A stretch of DNA of 64,000 nucleotides from Pohlia nutans (GCA_022496805.1 CM040089.1:42330372-42394371), one strand, 5' to 3'; positions 25,095-36,631 are shown, counted from the stretch's first letter. A program made the numbers and translations. The notes: generated by a model from the letters alone, not told the origin.

Positions 25095-25346
25095 TTAACC
25101 CCTAAGTGTCCACTATGTATTTTTGTAGGGTACCTAGGAAAATTGGACACCCTATTGCAAATCATCTACTTGTGTGAAAATGACTTCAATTTGACATGAT
25201 TGCCATTGTTGATCTTGTAGTATAGAACAAGAGCTTTAAAATGATGTATTGCAATCGGAAAACTGAGGTAAAATGAAAAAATGGCACCGTTGCAAAGATC
25301 AATGATGTAGATGGCCATTTGGGCATTTTAGACGCTTAGGGGTTAA
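25095..25346 (+). mobile_element. TTAA element, family G, copy 1 (252 bp)
   Basis: TTAACCCCTAAGTGTCCA at the left and CGCTTAGGGGTTAA at the right. At the right end, read inward, 20 nt are followed by ATGCCC-AAAT-GGCCAT (6-nt arms, 5/6 pairs, 4-nt loop). Two more copies lie in the IDM2-like gene. The final TTAA is shared with the next element. Confidence 0.85.
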
Positions 25347-25869
25347 CCTTTTGACACGCCTACGTCCATGTAAGCCTTCTCTTGACTACATCCTGTAAAA
25401 ATTCTCAACCGTCCAAATTTTCCTTGGTTCTTGTGCTAATTGACTACCATTTGTACGGTATGGATCTTCAAAATAAGACATTGTGCTTTTATTTTTTAAA
25501 TGAAAAAATCGGTTTATGTCAAGTTTCATTTTTAGTTCAAAAAGTAAGACTTTAACAATGATTTTCCAAAATAAGTAGAATCAAATAATGGAAATTATAC
25601 CATCTCATAGTACATATTACTCTAATTCATTGCAACAAACTTTAATAATTTTTTTTAATTTGGGATTTTAAAGTATAATTTCAAAAGAGAACCTTGCAAA
25701 ATTAATTAATAACTATTAATAAAAAAATGATAAATCCAACTATACAAATGTGATCTACACATTGAGATTTACAACTTTTCTTTATATATCAACTCCATTT
25801 TTGTGATTCATCAAACATTTTATAACACATCTTTGAAATCGGGGGTGGATTTGAACGATAAAGGGTTAA
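25343..25869 (+). mobile_element. TTAA element, family H, copy 1 (527 bp)
   Basis: Left TTAACCTTTTGACACGCC; right GATAAAGGGTTAA. It aligns along its length with 28134-28682, 29049-29595 and 62013-62563. In this copy only the first arm (CGTCCA) of the stem-loop survives at position 21. Confidence 0.85.
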
Positions 25870-25982
25870 GCTACTCAAGCTCCCAACTCTTCATACGTCG
25901 AACTTTTTGAAAGAGAACTATAAAAATAAAAATAAACATTGTCATAACATTCTTAAAGGCTAGAGAAAGGTCCCTCCAACTA

Positions 25983-26080
25983 TACTAGTAGAAAGGGTAG
26001 TATTTGGGCACCAAGGAATAATGCCAATATGGACCTTGGGCACCACGCTCTGTCGTCCAAGTACCTCTTTTCTACTAGTG
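25983..26080. mobile_element. CACTA-like mini-element
   Basis: Ends ACTAGTAGAAAGGG and CTTTTCTACTAGTG are inverted. Inside are mirrored GGGCACCA/TGGTGCCC-type blocks. The outer C is lost at the left and no target duplication is visible. A partly similar block lies near 53590-53710. Confidence 0.45.
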
Positions 26081-27157
26081 CTTACACAACGTAGAAGGAA
26101 CCATATATCTCTGGTTAGGGAGGGTTCAATTCAAAACAAGAAATTTTCTCCAATTTTTCATTTCTTGAATGGATGAAAATATGTCAACATGGATGAATAT
26201 TTTGGTGACAAAAGGAATGAGTCAGTTTTGGTCCAAATTCAGCTCTTTCTAAAAATAAATGTTCTTTCTGGTTATATTTCACCAGGTGATTTAAAATTTC
26301 CAAAATATTGTGTTACTTAAAGAATATTCATTGGACTTGTGAGTCACCATCTAGAAAGCAGGAGAATATTCTTCAAAATGGAAAAGGACTTTGGTTAATT
26401 ATTTGTTTAGACTATATAGAGAAGTTAGAAGTACCCATAACCGACAAATATTACAAAAAATCTAAAGGCTCGTGAGTCCTCTTTGTAAATTCTTAAAAGA
26501 ATTAAAAATAAATAAAAATCCAATTGTTTAAAATTAAAACTTAATTTTTAAATTCTTTTGTATGAGAACTCGCAACCTTTAGGAGGCCTCATATTGTTTG
26601 TAATGACAAGGTTTTGAGCATGGAAGGTGTTGAATTTTCACTAATGAGATCAATTTTTCTTTCATAGAGAAACAAAGATACAATAAATGGTATTTTATTT
26701 TATTTTTGATTTTTTTTCTTCTCAAAATTAAATTTATTAAAAAAAATCTTAAAACCCACGACTAATATATAGGTTCACCTATAACCAACAACAATGAGAT
26801 CGATTCTCGAACACAAAGTTGCTATGTGTTGGCGGCTTTTGAATGGCGAACAGTGTGTTGGTTTTTGGGTAGCACTGTGTTGGCTTTTGGTTTCATGAAA
26901 CGCAACTTCTAGTAGGTTTACAGATTAGTTATGGGGTACTTATCGGCTATGGGTACCTCAACATAACATTCTTCATTAGAGACTTCTTTTTGACTCCATC
27001 CACTATGAAGAAGCTTCATTCAAGTTACAAATGAATGGGAAATCGTGGTAAATAGGAGAGGGTTGCAAGGTGGCTATTGAGAATGGCAAAAGTATTGGGC
27101 CGTGGATAAATAAAGTTGGCACAACCTGCCATGTGGCTGGGTCACCTACATGTGCAA

Positions 27158-27225
<68 letters not shown>

Positions 27226-27326
27226 TTGTAATTGCCGATTAAGAATTGTAGCTAAAGATTACATTGTGGATGATAATGGAAGATATTCTTGACATTCCAA
27301 GGCAAACCCAGTGTTGACTGTGTACC
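26081..27326. other. Intergenic stretch with (TA)n
   Basis: No gene recognised. A TA dinucleotide run spans about 27161-27225. Confidence 0.5.
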
Positions 27327-28137
27327 TTAATCCTTTAACGCTTTGGGTACTGTAGCAGGGCTCACTGGTTTTCACTAGGTTTTTCCACTATGATTGATAC
27401 TGCCATAAATAGAATAATTAAATTAGAAGGTAACCATAAAATTGTATTCTCAACTGGAGTGCAAACATTTTGCCAAAATTAGAGAATCATCCAATGGTGG
27501 GATTGGAAGATCATAGTATGTCTTTGAACCGTATAATGCACATTCAAAAATGAAATTTTGGAGGGTGTGTGACTTCAAAGTTAAATAGAACTTGGGTAAA
27601 TTTTTTTTAAATGAAAGTAAAGATGTTCAGCAATGACCTATGTCAACACCTCTCTGTTTCAATCTTTCATGTTAAGAACGGACTCACACATAATTATTGT
27701 GAATTTTATAAGTGAGAGTGACTTATCCTTATACGGTTTAGGACAAAAATTTATACGTTAAAATATGAAAGGAGTTAGTACATGGATCAAGATCGGAATA
27801 CATACACTAATGGAACATGAACAAGAGAACACAATCCAAAAAGAAAAATACAAGATAACTAACTTCCAAACACAAAAAATACCGCATAGTACATGTGTTG
27901 TATTTGTAAGTATTTACTGTATTTTCAAGTATTTACAGTATTTTCGAGTTTTGTTCATAGGTATTTTGATAGTTGTACAAGTCCAAATTGAAATTTTCTT
28001 TTTCTAGAAGATGTATATTATACCGCTCATCATCTGTACTTCACAATTCAAAGTCCAATTCTTCACGGATTTTCTGTTATTCGCGTTTTCGACACAGCAG
28101 AGACCACAATGTGATCACTTGAGCACTAAAGGGTTAA
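27327..28137 (-). mobile_element. TTAA element, family E, copy 2 (complete, 811 bp)
   Basis: Left TTAATCCTTTAACGC; right end the complement of TTAACCCTTTAGTGCTCAAG, followed inward at position 21 by TGATCA-CATTG-TGGTCT. It is the longest element of the TTAA group here. The short frame at 27765-28007 does not look like a gene. It shares its right TTAA with the next element. Confidence 0.85.
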
Positions 28138-28682
28138 CCCTTTAACGTCCTGATTCAACAATGTTTTCAAAGACTTGTTATAAAATGGTTGATGAAAAAC
28201 GAAAATGGAGTTGATGTACAAAACAAAGTTGTAAATGTCAATGTGTAGATAACATCTGTACGGTTGGATTCATCATATTTATTATTAATATTTTTAAAGT
28301 AATTTTGCAAGGTTTTCTCTTGAAATTCAATTAAAAATTAAAAATTAACACAAAAAAATTAAAAAATATTGTAATGAAATTAGAATGACATGCACTTCGA
28401 GATGGTATGGTTTCCATTATTTGATTCTACTTACTATGGAAAATCATATTTAAGGTCTTTCTTTTTGAACTAAGATTGAAACTTGACATTAATCACTTTT
28501 GTAATTTTTCAAAAATTCACATTATCTTATTTGGAAGATCCATACCGTACAAATGGTATTCAACTAGCACAAGAATGAAAAAATTTAAAAAATGGATGAA
28601 AAACATCCAGTACCTACAGAAATCGAGCTGCTGAAATTCATCCGGCGTCCAGATTCTGAACGCAGGCGCCTGGAAGGGTTAA
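28134..28682 (-). mobile_element. TTAA element, family H, copy 2 (549 bp)
   Basis: Left TTAACCCTTTAACGTCC. The right end read inward is TTAACCCTTCCAGGCGCCTG, then CGTTCA-GAATC-TGGACG (one wobble) at position 21. About 370 bp separate it from copy 3 in the same orientation. Confidence 0.9.
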
Positions 28683-28825
28683 TAATCAAACAACTGCTTC
28701 CAATTTGACACGGAGAATTTACATAAAACCAGACAGGCTATTCATACCACAGTGGCTAGCAACTGTTAAGCACATTGACGTGAGTGTGGGCTTACTGAGC
28801 ACTGTATCAACGTGATGAAGGCAGC

Positions 28826-29019
28826 TACACCGGTTATTGCCATAACTGTGAGTCACAATAATTCAATATTTTCACAATAATAATGGCATTTGAACAAAAG
28901 TGTAAGTCACAGTAATTGAGAGTATTTGAGAATTCTTACATAACTAAAATTAGTGTGAGGATTGGTGGAAAGTTCTCACACTAATTAAGTGACTCATAGT
29001 AATGGCAATAATCGGTGTA
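28826..29019. mobile_element. TA-flanked foldback MITE (194 bp)
   Basis: TIRs TACACCGGTTATTGCCAT (left) and the near-identical complement (right) run about 30 bp to GTGAGTCAC. Weaker inverted similarity (ATCAACGTGAT) lies outside. TA flanks suggest a mariner-type origin. CACTACACC at one end leaves CACTA possible. Confidence 0.65.
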
Positions 29020-29048
29020 GTGAATATCACGTTGATTACTACACCACC

Positions 29049-29595
29049 TTAACCCTTTAACGTCCCGATTCAACACTGTTTTTAAAGATTCGTTATAAAA
29101 TGTTTGATGAAAAATAGAAATGGAGTTGATGTACAAAGCAAAGTTGTAAATGTCAATGTGAAGATAACATCTGTACGGTTGGATTCACCATATTTATTAT
29201 TAATATTTTTAAAGCAATTTTGCAAGGTTATCTCTTGAAATTCAATTAAAAATCCAAAATTAACACAAAAAAATTAAAAAATATTGTAATGAAATTGGAA
29301 TAACATGCACTACAAGAGGTATGGTTTCCATTATTTGATTCTACTTATTATGGAAAATCATGTTTAAGGTCTCACTTTTTGAATTAAGAATGAAACTTGA
29401 CATAAACCACTTTTGTTATTTTTCAAAAATTCACATTATCTTATTTTGAAGATCCATACCGTCCAAATGGTAGTCAACTAGCACAAGAATCAAGAGAATT
29501 TTGGATGGATGAAAAACATCACAGTATGTGGTAAAGGGATGCATCAGAAATCATCCAGCGCCCATAATATGGACGCTGGCGCGTCAAAGGGTTAA
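29049..29595 (-). mobile_element. TTAA element, family H, copy 3 (547 bp)
   Basis: Left TTAACCCTTTAACGTCCC. The right end read inward is TTAACCCTTTGACGCGCCAG, then CGTCCA-TATTA-TGGGCG (one wobble) at position 21. Confidence 0.9.
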
Positions 29596-29713
29596 ATTGT
29601 AAAGGGGGGGGTGGGGGGAGGGAGACATAACATTCAGTAGCATTCGGCCACTCTGCCTTTTCATCCATCATTTGATTTATAGTGCATCATGTGAATTCCA
29701 TTCATGCAGTGCA

Positions 29714-29790
29714 TTAACCCTTAAGCGTCCATGCTACAATTACCCGGTCATTTCAGTTACCCGGTCATCAATTCCTCACATTTTAAAATA
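29714..29790 (+). mobile_element. TTAA-type terminus, family O
   Basis: TTAACCCTTAAGCGTCC starts a possible further element, followed by a repeated TTACCCGGTCAT. No stem-loop at position 21 and no partner end was found up to 30520. That stretch holds no recognised gene. Confidence 0.35.
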
Positions 29791-30520
29791 CATAATAATT
29801 TTTTGGTAATTTTCTCATATAAGGTATTGTTAAACCGATTTACCCTGATTTTTTCATAATTGTTTAAATAAAAATAAATTTTATAAGATTTTTCAATTTT
29901 TATTTTATTTTTGTAAAAATCATAGTAATTACAGAAATGCTTAGAATAGTATAATTTTTTTTTATAGAGAAAATGGAAATAATAGTGATGAACAACAAGG
30001 TGTAAGTGGCATGCTTCTTGAGCTTACATAAATAAGAAATTCGATAGAAAAACTTTTTTTGCAACGTATATTGGAATTTTAGGGTTCTGAGCTTTAAAGT
30101 GCTGTAAGAAATGCAATTTTAATAATTTTGAAGAATGATAAACTGGACTAGAAAGTAGAAGATAGGCCGCACACTTTCTTGGTTGGGACCATTTTCACTT
30201 GAAATTAGGAACTAGGTGAAAATCAGCGTTTGACTGAAAGACAACAAAACATGGCTCTACGGGGTTCCTTGCACACTTAAGTGCAACCCTTTATTTTTCA
30301 TTTTTCAGAGAGTGGGGGAAGAACCAGGAAGGTCATAAACCATTGTCAATGAAGGGACAAAAGAAATGGCCCAATGTTCAAGGAATTTTTTTTATTCAGG
30401 TTGCCCATTTTCTATTGGTTAGCCATGCACCATAACATTCTTGGATTTAAAGTATTATTGCTTATAATGTTGCTCTCTTTAAAAGTGAGGGACATATGGG
30501 GATGTGTCAACAAAAACCAT

Positions 30521-30713
30521 CACTAGTAGCAAACCTGTCGTTTTTCATTCCTCATTTCGTGGAAACAGTGAATAGTGACGGAATATTATACTTACGTTTC
30601 TGTCTTCTTGTGACAAAAACTACTCATCAGCACTACAAGAGCCCATGTGCCTGGCGCCGTTTCATTTCTTTTTCATTTATAGTAAGTGAAAAACGACACA
30701 TTTCCTTCTAGTG
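30521..30713. mobile_element. CACTA-type MITE (193 bp)
   Basis: The ends read CACTAGTAGCAAACC and the complement of CACTAGAAGGAAATG. Both continue into a GTCGTTTTTCA block. The direct repeat CAT flanks it at 30518-30520 and 30714-30716. CACTA termini with a 3-bp duplication define this superfamily. Confidence 0.75.
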
Positions 30714-30764
30714 CATGCATGGTTACCTTCCCTTCTAGTTTTCCAAAACCTCCATCTGTGAGAA

Positions 30765-30863
30765 AACATCAGTAGCTACTAATTGTTCTTGGATGATAAT
30801 GCAGAATATGCTGCACATTCTCTTCAAGAGCAAGGCAGAGCCAGTAAAAGCTACTGATTGTTA
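30765..30863. mobile_element. TA-flanked MITE, family V, copy
   Basis: Left CATCAGTAGCTACTAATTG; right CAGTAAAAGCTACTGATTGT-TA. Same termini as 35590-35749 and a single end at about 29629-29660 (TAACATTCAGTAGC). Confidence 0.5.
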
Positions 30864-31863
30864 TGGCTAGATCCGTCGTCGTCCGGTGAAAGTATGCTAG
30901 GGATGGGGGAGTGAGTGTATAGTATAGTATATTGTATGAATAGATGAGAGTGACAAAAAAATTGCAGAGGAGTTAGTTCCTGTAGGTGGGGGGGCTGTAT
31001 AGTACGTCTCAAAAGAAGTGCAGAGTCAAGACTGTAGGGAGGGAGGCAGGCAGGCATGCTGATCGGAACGAAAATGTCAAATGTAAGTGAGTTGGATACT
31101 GGAAAATCAATCACAGAGCCCCAGAGCTTCACTGTTGGGTCTTGCCTTGTGTCTCCCCTCTGGGAAACAGCCGCTTACAATAGAACTAAAACCTGCTTCT
31201 GTTTGTCGTTGAAGCGGCTCATGGCCCATTCACACCAAGCCCCTGCCGCACTTGCATCTGCGTTCCTGAAATGGAGGAAGGAAGGTAAAACCGAGAAACA
31301 AGAAAAAAATATTCAAAGCCTTGTCTTTTCTTGCTGCTACAACAATTACTGTTCAGGCACTATGCAACTGCATTACAGTGGCGCACATAGAGCCATGCTA
31401 TTTTTTTATTTTTTTTTGCGTTGCATTCCTTTCTGTCATGCATTCTAAAGAGTAATTTCTAATTGCATATTTTATATTTCTTGGTTGACAACAAAATTCC
31501 CTCAAAGTTACCTGACGCATGCATGCATGCCGCAGCATTGGTGTATGTGAATGGGCCATCACTCTCCCTCTTCACAAATTCTCATGTGCCATGTGTTTGG
31601 CAGGAAAACAGTACAACTTACAACCAACATTACTTACTACGGTACCGTAGACGGAGGGAGGGCTACCTACACTTGCCACGACACACCCTCCTCCTCTTGC
31701 TGCTGCTGTTGTTGTTATCATCCGCGGTGTTCATATGCTCACAACTTAGTTATGACAATTACATCGAGTATTGTCATTAGTGTGAGCCACGCTAACTATT
31801 TACTTAAGGTTATAACTTTTTTCAGAAGGCAACTATTTTTACCAATGTCGAAGATATTGGCAC
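30864..31863. other. Less AT-rich stretch without a recognised gene
   Basis: Open frames of 93-131 codons exist on both strands (for example 31056-31448 and 31551-31946). None contains a motif I know, and they overlap one another. The stretch may be transcribed, but I cannot support a gene. Confidence 0.3.
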
Positions 31864-32070
31864 TACACCGAAATCACCATATATTGTGGGTGGGGGGAAT
31901 GGCGTGGGTACATTCATCCATTTGGACAAATATTCATCCATTTTAACAAATTTTAATCCAATTCGAACAAAATCCCATCCAATTTGGCTGAATTTTACAA
32001 CAATATTTTGAAAAAATAATTTTTAGTAAAGCCTCTTGTAAATACCGTGGGCCACAATATATAGTGACTC
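31864..32070 (+). mobile_element. TA-flanked MITE, family U, copy 2 (right end eroded)
   Basis: Starts TA-CACCGAAATCACCATAT and aligns with 24875-25066. The right end reads CCACAATATATAGTGACT and then diverges. Confidence 0.6.
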
Positions 32071-32397
32071 ACAAAACCGAGTCAATGTTTGCTCATGCTT
32101 AGTATAATATGAAATACCTATTGCATTACTGAGGATTTAGAGGTATCATCAAAAGTAGTTGATAGGTATCCAAATGTCTATTAATGCATGGAAGTTTTAA
32201 TGAAAAATCTACAAAGGTGGTTGAGATATTTAATTTTAAAAGAGAGTCTTTCATTGACTCACTTTTGGTCTTGCATGTCTACACCTCCATTTCTTCCATA
32301 TATTGACAATTTAGTAGAGAGTTTCAATTTAGTAGTGAGTGTTGTAAATAAGCAAGAGTTTCTCTTCTCCTTCTCAAGTAGTACATTGCATTTTTAG

Positions 32398-33310
32398 TTG
32401 TTCCATACTATGACAAGGCCATTGTCTTACCAAAAGCAAAGTAGTGTAGTATCATTGCTACAAAAGGGATGGAGCACATGGAAAATAGCCAAATGGCTTG
32501 CTATTAATCAATCTAGTGTTGAGAAAATCCGAAAGAAATGTCTTCCTAATGCTAAACTTTATGTAGGAGGAAGACCAAAAGTGATTCAGACCATTTGAGG
32601 AGGGCATGTGTGAGACCAATTGGAGGATTTAGTACTACCATGGAGGCATGCACATTAGTTAGACATGAATTTGCCAATGAGTTAAGTGTTCAGACAATGT
32701 GACGAGCATTAATTTCGACAAGTTGGGAAGATTGTGTGAAGAAGAAAAAGCCTCTTCTTTCACAGAAGAATATTCAAGCTCATTTAAATTTTGCCAAATC
32801 TCACAAGAATTGGAACGTTACGAATTGGAGGCAAGTGGTTTTTTTCAAATAAGACTACTAGGTCAATCGTTTTTGCTCAGATGGTCATTTTTGGTGTTGG
32901 GCTTGAGACAGAGAGGGCTTTACAGATCGAATAGTGAGGAAAACACTAAAACACGGAAGAAGATCTATAATGGTTTGGCGTTGCATGAGTGCAATTAGAT
33001 TTGGTTTGATTTACAAGATAGAAGGTAGAATGAATCAATATGTCTATCGTGAGATATTGAAGGCCGATCTTGATGGCACTTTTTCAGAGTATGGCATAAA
33101 TGCATTTAGAGTCATTTTTCAACATGACAATGATCCTAAACATACAACAAAACAATGAAAGAGTGGTTATCTAAACAACCTTCTAATGTTTTGAAGTAGC
33201 CTGCTCAATCACCTGACCTAAACCCTATAGAGCACCTATGGGCAACACTAAAACGGAAGCGCAATTGTTATCCAACACTTCCAAAGGGTCTTTTAGAATT
33301 ATGGGAGTGT
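32398..33310 (+). pseudogene. Tc1-type (DD34E) transposase relic
   Basis: The N-terminal piece (32398-32598) has a helix-turn-helix of the paired-like kind: LLQKGWSTWKIAKWL, then SSVEKIRK, then GGRPKVI. The catalytic part follows with frameshifts: NIQAHLNFAKSHKNW (about 32770-32815), then KHGRRSIMVWRCMSA (32943-32990), HDNDPKHTT (about 33122-33148) and SPDLNPIEHLW (about 33210-33242). Allowing one frameshift, 34 residues separate the second Asp from the Glu, the Tc1 spacing. Stops and at least three frameshifts make it dead. After LLELWECV the protein stops short of the usual C-terminus, at the join with the family A fragment. No left terminal repeat was found. The enzyme would cut and paste DNA at TA sites. 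Confidence 0.85.
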
Positions 33311-33327
33311 GTGTTTGTGACTTTCCA

Positions 33328-33452
33328 TTCTATCACTTTCATAATGTACAACTTTTATTTATACATCAAGTTCAAAATATCCCTCTTAGTTGCATTTTAT
33401 AAGACATCTTTGAAATTCTCCAAAGGAGAGGGGGAGGGCGTTTAGGGGTTAA
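33328..33452 (-). mobile_element. TTAA element, family A, end fragment
   Basis: About 125 bp aligning with the end of the 60837-61422 element that lacks the stem-loop. It ends GGCGTTTAGGGGTTAA. It is joined directly to the truncated Tc1 transposase. Confidence 0.7.
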
Positions 33453-33691
33453 AAGGCCACTGGCTGTGTTCTAATGTACAGTAAGGTAGGAATTGCTTAC
33501 GAATTTTAGTTGACAGGCAGTGTGTTGAAAAAACTACCAAACTTTGGAATGCAAGAACTTGCTAAAAAATGAATGGATTTTGGAATTTCAAATTGCATTG
33601 GAATCACACTAAAGTCTACTTTATCACCAATACAAATACACATATGTAATTGAAAATCATACAATTGTTATGATGTTTTCTATTTGCAACC

Positions 33692-33797
33692 TACTCCCTC
33701 TGTCCCATAATGACTTACACGTAGGTTCTCTGAAATCTACCTCAAGAGGTAGATTTGAGAGAACCTATGTGCAAGTCATTATGGGACAGAGGGAGTA
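33692..33797. mobile_element. Stowaway MITE (106 bp)
   Basis: Flanked by TA on both sides. It begins CTCCCTCTGTCCCATAATGA and ends with its exact complement; the Stowaway family signature is CTCCCTCCGTCCC. The two arms of about 50 nt pair almost fully, with about three mismatches and virtually no loop, so a transcript would form one long hairpin. Confidence 0.9.
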
Positions 33798-34399
33798 CCA
33801 TTTAGTGTTGCCACCATTTGTGAAAATTACAACTTGTATTTAATGATACATATTAGAAATGAACCTTCACAATTGCTTTAGAGATACTTGATCCCACACC
33901 GTTTGAACTACTTGTACGGTTTCTTACTTATTTTGTACTTAAATGCAAAAAATCTTTGACTATCTCCCAAAGGTTCACTATAAAATGATAGATAGTGTAT
34001 AAAAGAAATCTAAATTTTTGTATGACTTTAAATTATTCTTTTTTCACTTATCATGAAGTTGAAGCACGCTTCATTGCAATTCCAATGCAATTTGTGGTTT
34101 CAAAATCGGTTCATTTTTGAGCATGCTAGAGCTTCCTAAAGATTGTTGAACTTTCTAGTGAAAAGTGATTGAAAAATTCGTAAGCAATTCCTACCTTACT
34201 GTACATTCCTCTCTTGAGAAACCCTTCAACATACCAAGGTGTACTATCTTTTGCACTAATAATATGTATGTATGTTTTCAAAATATTGACATTGACATTA
34301 AGATGAATATCAAGCAAAGATGGATTCATTCTATTCCATTGCAAATACAGATTGCGTAAGCAGATTGAAAATTTAATTTACTATGGACAAAACGTGTTC

Positions 34400-35586
34400 C
34401 AACTTGTCAAACTTCATTTTCTGTGCCAAATCAAATGATTACAGGGCACCTACTAAGTGTGTGATCTGTGCTCAGATTACTCCAGGAAACTGTTTTTCTA
34501 TGGGCAACAGCTCTCCTATTTGGCCACCACCACTCACCTTTGTTTAATGGAAGGTTCTTACTTACAATGGTGTCAAGCCCATCTTTGATTTCAATGGAAA
34601 CTGGCAACTGTCACTTCATGGAGACAATGCATTGGCATGTGTGGATACAGTCCACAAGTCGTTTGTGTGCCACCCAAACACTGACTTTTCTTGTCACAGT
34701 TTCTACTCGAGTCTGGTACGAATTTCAGCTCCGAAGACTGAAGTACACATTCGTTCATTCATTTATTCTTAACAAACATTAAATGGAGCTTTGTGTAAGT
34801 ATAACTCAAGGAATCAAGGGATTTATGGAGCGTAAGAAGCAGACAGGAAAGACCAGTGAAAGGGATTTGAAACTCACAGCCTCACTCGAGGAGACTCTGA
34901 CGTACGTAAGTCTCGGTGTCTGATCCACTCTTGCAGGGCACTCCATAGATAGATTCATGGTGTACGTCGTTAAGAATTTAGAAACAAAAAACGAAGAGAC
35001 TCGGCTTGAAAACAATCCTCAGGTCTTTAGAGATAATTGGCTCTGCTCACACACAGTTCCACCAATAGATAACACACACAAAAGCAAAAGCTCTGTGAGT
35101 AATAAGGATATACATACACAAAGGCGTAATAACAAAAAGAAAAGAATTGCGCATTGTTTTTCAGTACGGCTGCCTCGCTTTTCCAAGTAAAAGTACATTA
35201 CAAGCTCTAGGCGTTTCGTATACCGAGGAGAACGGGTAGGAATGCCTGGTTGCTAAAGGCTTAACAGGTACAGAATTTTTTAAAAAGAAATCTAAAGTCT
35301 TGGCTGACAGGAATTCCGTTCTGCTGAAAATCTCTTCCTCTAATCTATGATGTATCAACAAAAGTTGCAACCGAGTTTCTTTCGTAAGGCAGTCTTGAAG
35401 GTCAAGCTTGCGAAACTCAACTCTGCTTTTTTGGTGCTGACAGTAGTACGTTGTGCGGGTGTTTACGAGACAGTACAATAGCCTTTCAAAACCGCCTGAC
35501 TTGAATGGCCAATACAGGGATGCACCGAAGTTGCAAATGCCCAATTGTCTGCGACCGAGCTCAAAAAAGCCTAACAATCTCCCCAA
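34400..35586. other. Mid-GC block, no gene assigned
   Basis: Composition differs from the AT-rich DNA before it. Plus-strand frames include 34468-34782, and in another frame SLHGDNALACVDTVHKSF; a third piece around 34820-34915 reads GFMERKKQTGKTSERDLKL. A 144-codon minus-strand frame spans 35161-35595. None is recognisable. The block could hold exons, an old gene copy or the 3' part of the RBL13-like transcript. Confidence 0.3.
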
Positions 35587-35589
35587 ACA

Positions 35590-35749
35590 TAACATTCAGT
35601 AGCCTCCATTGGGACTGCCCCAGTCCCAATGAAATGATGAGGAATATCCCTCACCATCCCATGAGTCCCATCAGTAGCTAAGAGAACATGTGCCAGGGGT
35701 TGGATGAAGCCCCAGGCAAGGCAGCCCCTGTGAGAGCTACTGAATGTTG
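35590..35749. mobile_element. TA-flanked MITE, family V (160 bp)
   Basis: Left TAACATTCAGTAGC; right GCTACTGAATGTTG, with further inverted GGGACTGCC/GGCAGCCCC-type pairing inside. It lies 67 bp beyond the stop codon of the RBL13-like gene, likely in its 3' untranslated region. Confidence 0.6.
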
Positions 35750-35816
35750 TGATGTGGATTCAGTACTAGAGATTTTGAAATCGTGGAGGAAAATTCCTGA
35801 CCTGAGATTGAAGTCA

Positions 35817-36614
35817 CTACACCAAGTCACTTCCTTGCAAAGTATGGGAAGGTCCTGACCAGCTGGTAGAGGAAGGCATATTCAGGTCGTCGGCCACGGA
35901 CTCGATCTCCAAATAGGGGAGCTCGAACGAAGTGCTGCGGCTGAAACTCCACACGAAACCAATGGCAATCCAAAAGGCCAGAGTCACACTCCAGTAGATG
36001 CTCATGCCTTGCACAACGCCCCAACCGATGAGGTAGCCCACGAGGATCCCTGACAAGTGGCCCAAAAAACTCGCCTGCGGGACGATGATGGAGGTGAACA
36101 CCAGAGACTCAAAAGGAGCAAAGCTGATGGGGAGGTTGAGAAGCCCGAAGAGGTTGAGCTTCAGCGAGGGTTGCCTCACCGCGAGTATGGTCATCCACCC
36201 GAACACCACGCACGAGTAACCCACTGCGGTTACGCGTCTGTAATACTCGAGTTTAAACCGCGTGATGAGCACATGGTACATGCCTAACACCATCAGCCCT
36301 GAGAGCAGCACCAAGAAGATGGAGTTCTGGAGGTAATACGCCGTTCCCAGGTTGTACTCTTTGGCACTCTCCACCACGCCAAGGCTCCACAGAGCGCTCA
36401 TGTTGAACACCAAGTGCAGGAAACTGATGTGAGAAAATGCTGATGTGATGATCCGCCAATGCTGGCCTTGCGAAACCACGGATTCATAACTTAGCCCCAC
36501 ATCACTGTAACCCACGTTTCGTCTCTGGATTAAGAGCCAGATTGCAGAGCATAGCGTGATGGCAGCTGAGCTTGCTGGCTTCCCCACAATATCATACCAC
36601 AATGGCCGCCCCAT
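35817..36614 (-). CDS. RBL13: Rhomboid-like protein, RBL13 type
   Basis: A 265-aa frame with no intron visible in the coding part. It matches the plant RBL13-type rhomboids along almost its whole length, including the start [34 protein letters not shown] and [15 protein letters not shown]. Rhomboids are intramembrane serine proteases. Here the candidate Ser is S134 in GYSC, the His is H186 in LGHLSG, and H67-N71 (HLVFN) form the usual oxyanion-side motif, so an active dyad seems preserved, although the classic GASG is GYSC. About six hydrophobic segments fit a membrane protein. The C-terminal tail keeps [10 protein letters not shown] telo-box lies just before the ATG. It is transcribed away from the IDM2-like gene. 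Substrates are unknown. The symbol is by similarity. Confidence 0.92.
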   Translation of the reverse strand: MGRPLWYDIVGKPASSAAITLCSAIWLLIQRRNVGYSDVGLSYESVVSQGQHWRIITSAFSHISFLHLVFNMSALWSLGVVESAKEYNLGTAYYLQNSIFLVLLSGLMVLGMYHVLITRFKLEYYRRVTAVGYSCVVFGWMTILAVRQPSLKLNLFGLLNLPISFAPFESLVFTSIIVPQASFLGHLSGILVGYLIGWGVVQGMSIYWSVTLAFWIAIGFVWSFSRSTSFELPYLEIESVADDLNMPSSTSWSGPSHTLQGSDLV

Positions 36615-36618
36615 TGTG

Positions 36619-36631
36619 CCCTAAACCCTAA
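36619..36631 (-). promoter_or_regulatory. Telo-box in the RBL13-like leader
   Basis: CCCTAAACCCTAA on the plus strand, a few bases before the ATG. Telo-boxes are typical of the 5' ends of plant housekeeping genes. Confidence 0.5.

Noticed and set aside
30496..30711. 71-codon frame
   Set aside because: Coincides almost exactly with the CACTA MITE and reads through its TIRs.
33692..33797. miRNA gene
   Set aside because: TA flanks and the CTCCCTCTGTCCC terminus identify it as a Stowaway MITE; no small-RNA evidence is available.
35161..35595. 144-codon minus-strand frame as a gene
   Set aside because: No recognisable motif, and it runs into the terminus of the V element; described only as part of an unassigned block.
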